In this document: positions 61,988-64,000 of the stretch, one piece after another
Layout of the letters: each line of letters opens with the position of its first letter
How positions within the stretch are numbered: position 1 is the stretch's first letter
NCBI GenBank assembly: GCA_963705515.1
Contig: CAVPJV010000002.1
Span: 124,001-188,000 of the forward strand
DNA length: 64,000 bases
Direction: 5' to 3'
DNA from: Gaiellasilicea sp963705515
GTDB taxonomy: Bacteria > Actinomycetota > Thermoleophilia > Gaiellales > Gaiellaceae
The notes under the pieces: model-generated
Databases searched by the model: none
Told to the model about the DNA's origin: nothing
The model's input: only the letters and a program-made list of their open reading frames with translations
Program-made: the position numbers and the translations under genes

Positions 61988-62866
61988 TCAGCGGCTGTGG
62001 AGCTCGTGGTCGAGCGTCAGGAACATCGCGTGCGACCAGAGCAGGGGCGACGGCGGCGGCCCCCACTTCGCGACCCAGTCGTCGTACGCCTCGGGGTGGA
62101 GGAGGTGGTGGTGCGACTGCTCGGGCAGGCCGCCGTCGGCTGCGGCGTGCGCCGCGATCCACTCCAGCCGCTCTTCGCCGTGCTCCGGCTCGGCGAGCCC
62201 GAGCAGCGCGGTCAGCAGCAGCCACTCACCGCCGCCGTAGTAGGTGTCGTCGAGGTGGCGGCGGACGCCGCCGCGGGGCCTGACGAGCGGCGTCACGTCG
62301 ACGGGGCCGAAGCCGAGGAAGGGGAGGACGAGCAGGCTCCCGTCCAGCCGCTCCTCCGCGCGCGAGAGATCGAGGTCGTCGCCGAGCCCCGCCGCGATGC
62401 AGGCGAGTGTGGCGGCGTGCATGCCCTCGCGCTCCTCCCACCAGTCGAAGCACGGCTCCTCGCGCACGCGCTCGAGATGGGCCGCGGTCACCGCAGCCGC
62501 ATCCCGCCAGCGATCGCCGCCGCCGTGCCGGGCGGCGTGCTGCCGCAGCACCCAGAGCCAGAGGCCCCAGCCGTCGTGCTGGCGGAGCGGCCACTCGCTC
62601 GGATCGCGCTCGCCCGCCAGCGTGTAGCGGGCCTCGAAGCCGAGACCGCCCTCGACGATCCGCGCCGCCCAATCGAAGAACGCCTCCGCGCTCTCGACCT
62701 CGCCGACCCGGCTCATCGCGTCCGCGATGAAGGAGCCGTCGCGGAGCCAGGAGTAGCGGTAGGACGGGAAGTTCGGGCAGGCCACGTAGCCGCCGCTCGG
62801 CGACTGGCCGGCTCGGATCGTCTCGACACTGGCGCGCCGGAGGTCAGCGAGACTCGATACGGGCAC
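61988..62866 (-). CDS. Glycoside hydrolase family 15-like (glucoamylase-type) protein
   Basis: About 292 residues with an (alpha/alpha)6-barrel pattern. It has YRYSWLRDGSFIADAM (the W-L-R-D substrate motif), RQHDGWGLWLWVL, WWEEREGMHAATLACIAAGL with a candidate general-acid Glu, and DDTYYGGGEWLLLTALLGLA. It lacks the N-terminal beta-sandwich of many GH15 enzymes and is much shorter, so it may be a minimal glucoamylase/trehalase-like enzyme. GTG 62866 is preferred; the longer frame before it is an Arg/Thr/Ser-rich shadow of the upstream gene. It overlaps that gene by 23 bp. Confidence 0.75.
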   Translation of the reverse strand: MPVSSLADLRRASVETIRAGQSPSGGYVACPNFPSYRYSWLRDGSFIADAMSRVGEVESAEAFFDWAARIVEGGLGFEARYTLAGERDPSEWPLRQHDGWGLWLWVLRQHAARHGGGDRWRDAAAVTAAHLERVREEPCFDWWEEREGMHAATLACIAAGLGDDLDLSRAEERLDGSLLVLPFLGFGPVDVTPLVRPRGGVRRHLDDTYYGGGEWLLLTALLGLAEPEHGEERLEWIAAHAAADGGLPEQSHHHLLHPEAYDDWVAKWGPPPSPLLWSHAMFLTLDHELHSR

Positions 62867-64000
62867 CGATGAAGGATGCCGGTGGGCGCTCGAGCGTGTT
62901 GCCCCCCACCGTCGCGACGGCCCAGTAGTGGGCGACGAGCCCGAGCCCCGCCCGAGTCGGGTTGCCGGAGGGATCGGCCCGCATGCCGGTGACGTGGTTG
63001 TCCTCGATCGAGCAGTGGGAGTAGTCGCCACAGAAGATGCCGATGCCGAGCGCGTTCTCGACCAGGTTGTCTTCGACGTCGCCCATCGACATCTCGGTCA
63101 CCGCGATCCCGCGCAGCTCCGTCGACTGGACGCGGTTGTCGCGGACCATCACGTTCGCCATGTGCGAGACGATCCCCTCGCTGCCGCCGACGATGACGCA
63201 GTCCTCGACGACGCTGGCGGGCAGCTGCGACGCGAACGAGATGTCGATCCCCTGCGACGCCCTACCGGGGAGGGAGCGGATCTCGCAGTCGCTGATCGCG
63301 ACCTCGCTCTGGCGTGCGTTGATCCCGTCGAGCTCCGCCGACTCGACGACGACATCGTCGATCTCGACGCTCTCGGCGTCGCGGACCTCGATCCCGTACT
63401 CGCCGCCGCGGACGGTCAGGTTGCGCAGGGTGACGTCGTCCGCCGTGACGACGATGCCGCCGCGGACGATCGCGCCGGCTTCGCCGACGACCGTCTGGGC
63501 GTGGTCGAGGACGAGCGGGCCCTGGTGGACGCCGGCCGCGAGGCGGACTGTCGGCGGCTCGACCGCCCAGGCGATCCCGAGCACCGCGAGCAGCGCCACC
63601 GGCGCGGCCGCCGAGAGGCCGAGACCGGCGCGGCCGAGCTCGCCGCCGTCCTCCGGCCACGTCAGGCGGAGAAGGGGGAGCCCCGCGTGCGCGAGCAGTT
63701 GGGTGAGCAGCCACGTCGCCGCGAAGAGGAGCAGCGCCGGCCGCAGCGGCGCGCCGAGCTCGAGGAGCCGCGCCCCCGCGATGGTGAGCCCGAGCTCGAG
63801 CAGTCCGAGCGGCACGGCCGCCCAGCCGGGCTGGTAGGGGAGCAGTGGGTGGTAGACGGCCACGTCGAGCACGAGCCCGATCAGCAGCATCAGCCCGACG
63901 AGCTCGAGCGGCCACCACTTGTGCAGGATCGGCGAGAGCACGGCCGCGACCAGCACGGTCAGGAGCGCGCCCGCCAGCCTCGTCTCGATCCGGCCTCTCA
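62844..64000 (-). CDS. Membrane-anchored right-handed beta-helix protein, start at or beyond window edge
   Basis: The frame is open to the window edge. The last bases read ?TG followed by RGRIETRLAGALL, so the start codon may lie exactly at 64001. Four or five N-terminal membrane helices (LVGLMLLIGLVLDVAVY, LLLFAATWLLTQLLA, APVALLAVLGIAWAV) are followed from about residue 165 by a parallel beta-helix. The helix has repeated DDVTLRNLTVRGGEYGIEV and SVEIDDVVVESAELDGI type coils, as in NosD/pectate-lyase-like proteins. The outer helix might bind polysaccharide. It leads a run of overlapping genes with the GH15-like and DUF4032 proteins. Confidence 0.78.
   Translation of the reverse strand, partial: RGRIETRLAGALLTVLVAAVLSPILHKWWPLELVGLMLLIGLVLDVAVYHPLLPYQPGWAAVPLGLLELGLTIAGARLLELGAPLRPALLLFAATWLLTQLLAHAGLPLLRLTWPEDGGELGRAGLGLSAAAPVALLAVLGIAWAVEPPTVRLAAGVHQGPLVLDHAQTVVGEAGAIVRGGIVVTADDVTLRNLTVRGGEYGIEVRDAESVEIDDVVVESAELDGINARQSEVAISDCEIRSLPGRASQGIDISFASQLPASVVEDCVIVGGSEGIVSHMANVMVRDNRVQSTELRGIAVTEMSMGDVEDNLVENALGIGIFCGDYSHCSIEDNHVTGMRADPSGNPTRAGLGLVAHYWAVATVGGNTLERPPASFIGARIESR

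Overview
The window looks like the chromosome of a high-GC actinobacterium, most likely class Thermoleophilia (Gaiellales/Solirubrobacterales). The basis is very high GC with heavy GTG use and 4-bp stop/start overlaps, a BTAD regulator fused to a beta-propeller beside TolB-like propeller proteins, a DUF4032 kinase-like protein, and the general style of the catabolic genes. This assignment is inference; there is no rRNA or other strong marker gene.

Region 1 (1-31.1 kb) is a catabolic island. A plus-strand operon holds heterotetrameric sarcosine-oxidase genes in the order B-D-A-G (A badly broken), an N-acyl-D-amino-acid deacylase, an aminotransferase and a phosphoesterase. It converges on a minus-strand operon of ten overlapping genes (22828 down to 6940): two ATP-dependent hydantoinase/oxoprolinase sets (hyuA2-hyuB3 and hyuA1-hyuB1-hyuB2), an enolase-superfamily enzyme, a CocE-like hydrolase, a tandem FGE-fold protein, an M20 amidohydrolase and an acyl-CoA synthetase. 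A divergent GntR/FCD regulator (22887) starts a plus operon with two GlcD-type flavin dehydrogenases, a fumarylacetoacetase-fold enzyme and a DMT exporter. A perfect 19-bp palindrome lies between the two operons. Together the genes suggest use of N-methylated, N-acylated or cyclic-amide nitrogen compounds (for example N-methylhydantoin to sarcosine). A fused 2-oxoacid dehydrogenase E1, a glyoxalase-fold protein and an SDR follow.

Region 2 (31.7-40.1 kb) is a two-gene unit coding for giant proteins (about 1278 and 1517 aa) that I cannot assign to any family. Region 3 (40.3-44.7 kb) holds tRNA-Lys, a hemolysin-III protein, msrB-msrA, an amine oxidoreductase, a cupin, an encapsulated-ferritin-like protein and a small hypothetical.

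Region 4 (44.8-52.3 kb) has a cluster of beta-propeller genes interrupted by a 2.5-kb integrative element. The element has an integrase and four small genes and sits between tRNA-Glu and tRNA-Val. A displaced copy of the tRNA-Glu 3' end marks its far edge.

Region 5 (52.3-64 kb) carries a stand-alone receiver protein, isocitrate lyase with a divergent LysR regulator, a 3-hydroxybutyrate-dehydrogenase-like SDR, a divergent FtsH-like protease with a membrane partner, an M48 protease, a cyclophilin, a DUF4032 protein, a GH15-like protein and a beta-helix membrane protein. Two copies of a palindromic repeat lie between the convergent cyclophilin and DUF4032 genes and supply both stop codons.

At least five otherwise intact genes are broken by a single added or missing base (hyuB2, E1, SDR, the 1517-aa gene, the FtsH-like gene). 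Four of the five are +1 events, so part of this is probably assembly error. soxA and an alpha/beta-hydrolase also lack internal segments and look truly degraded. There is no CRISPR array, rRNA operon or transposase in the window.
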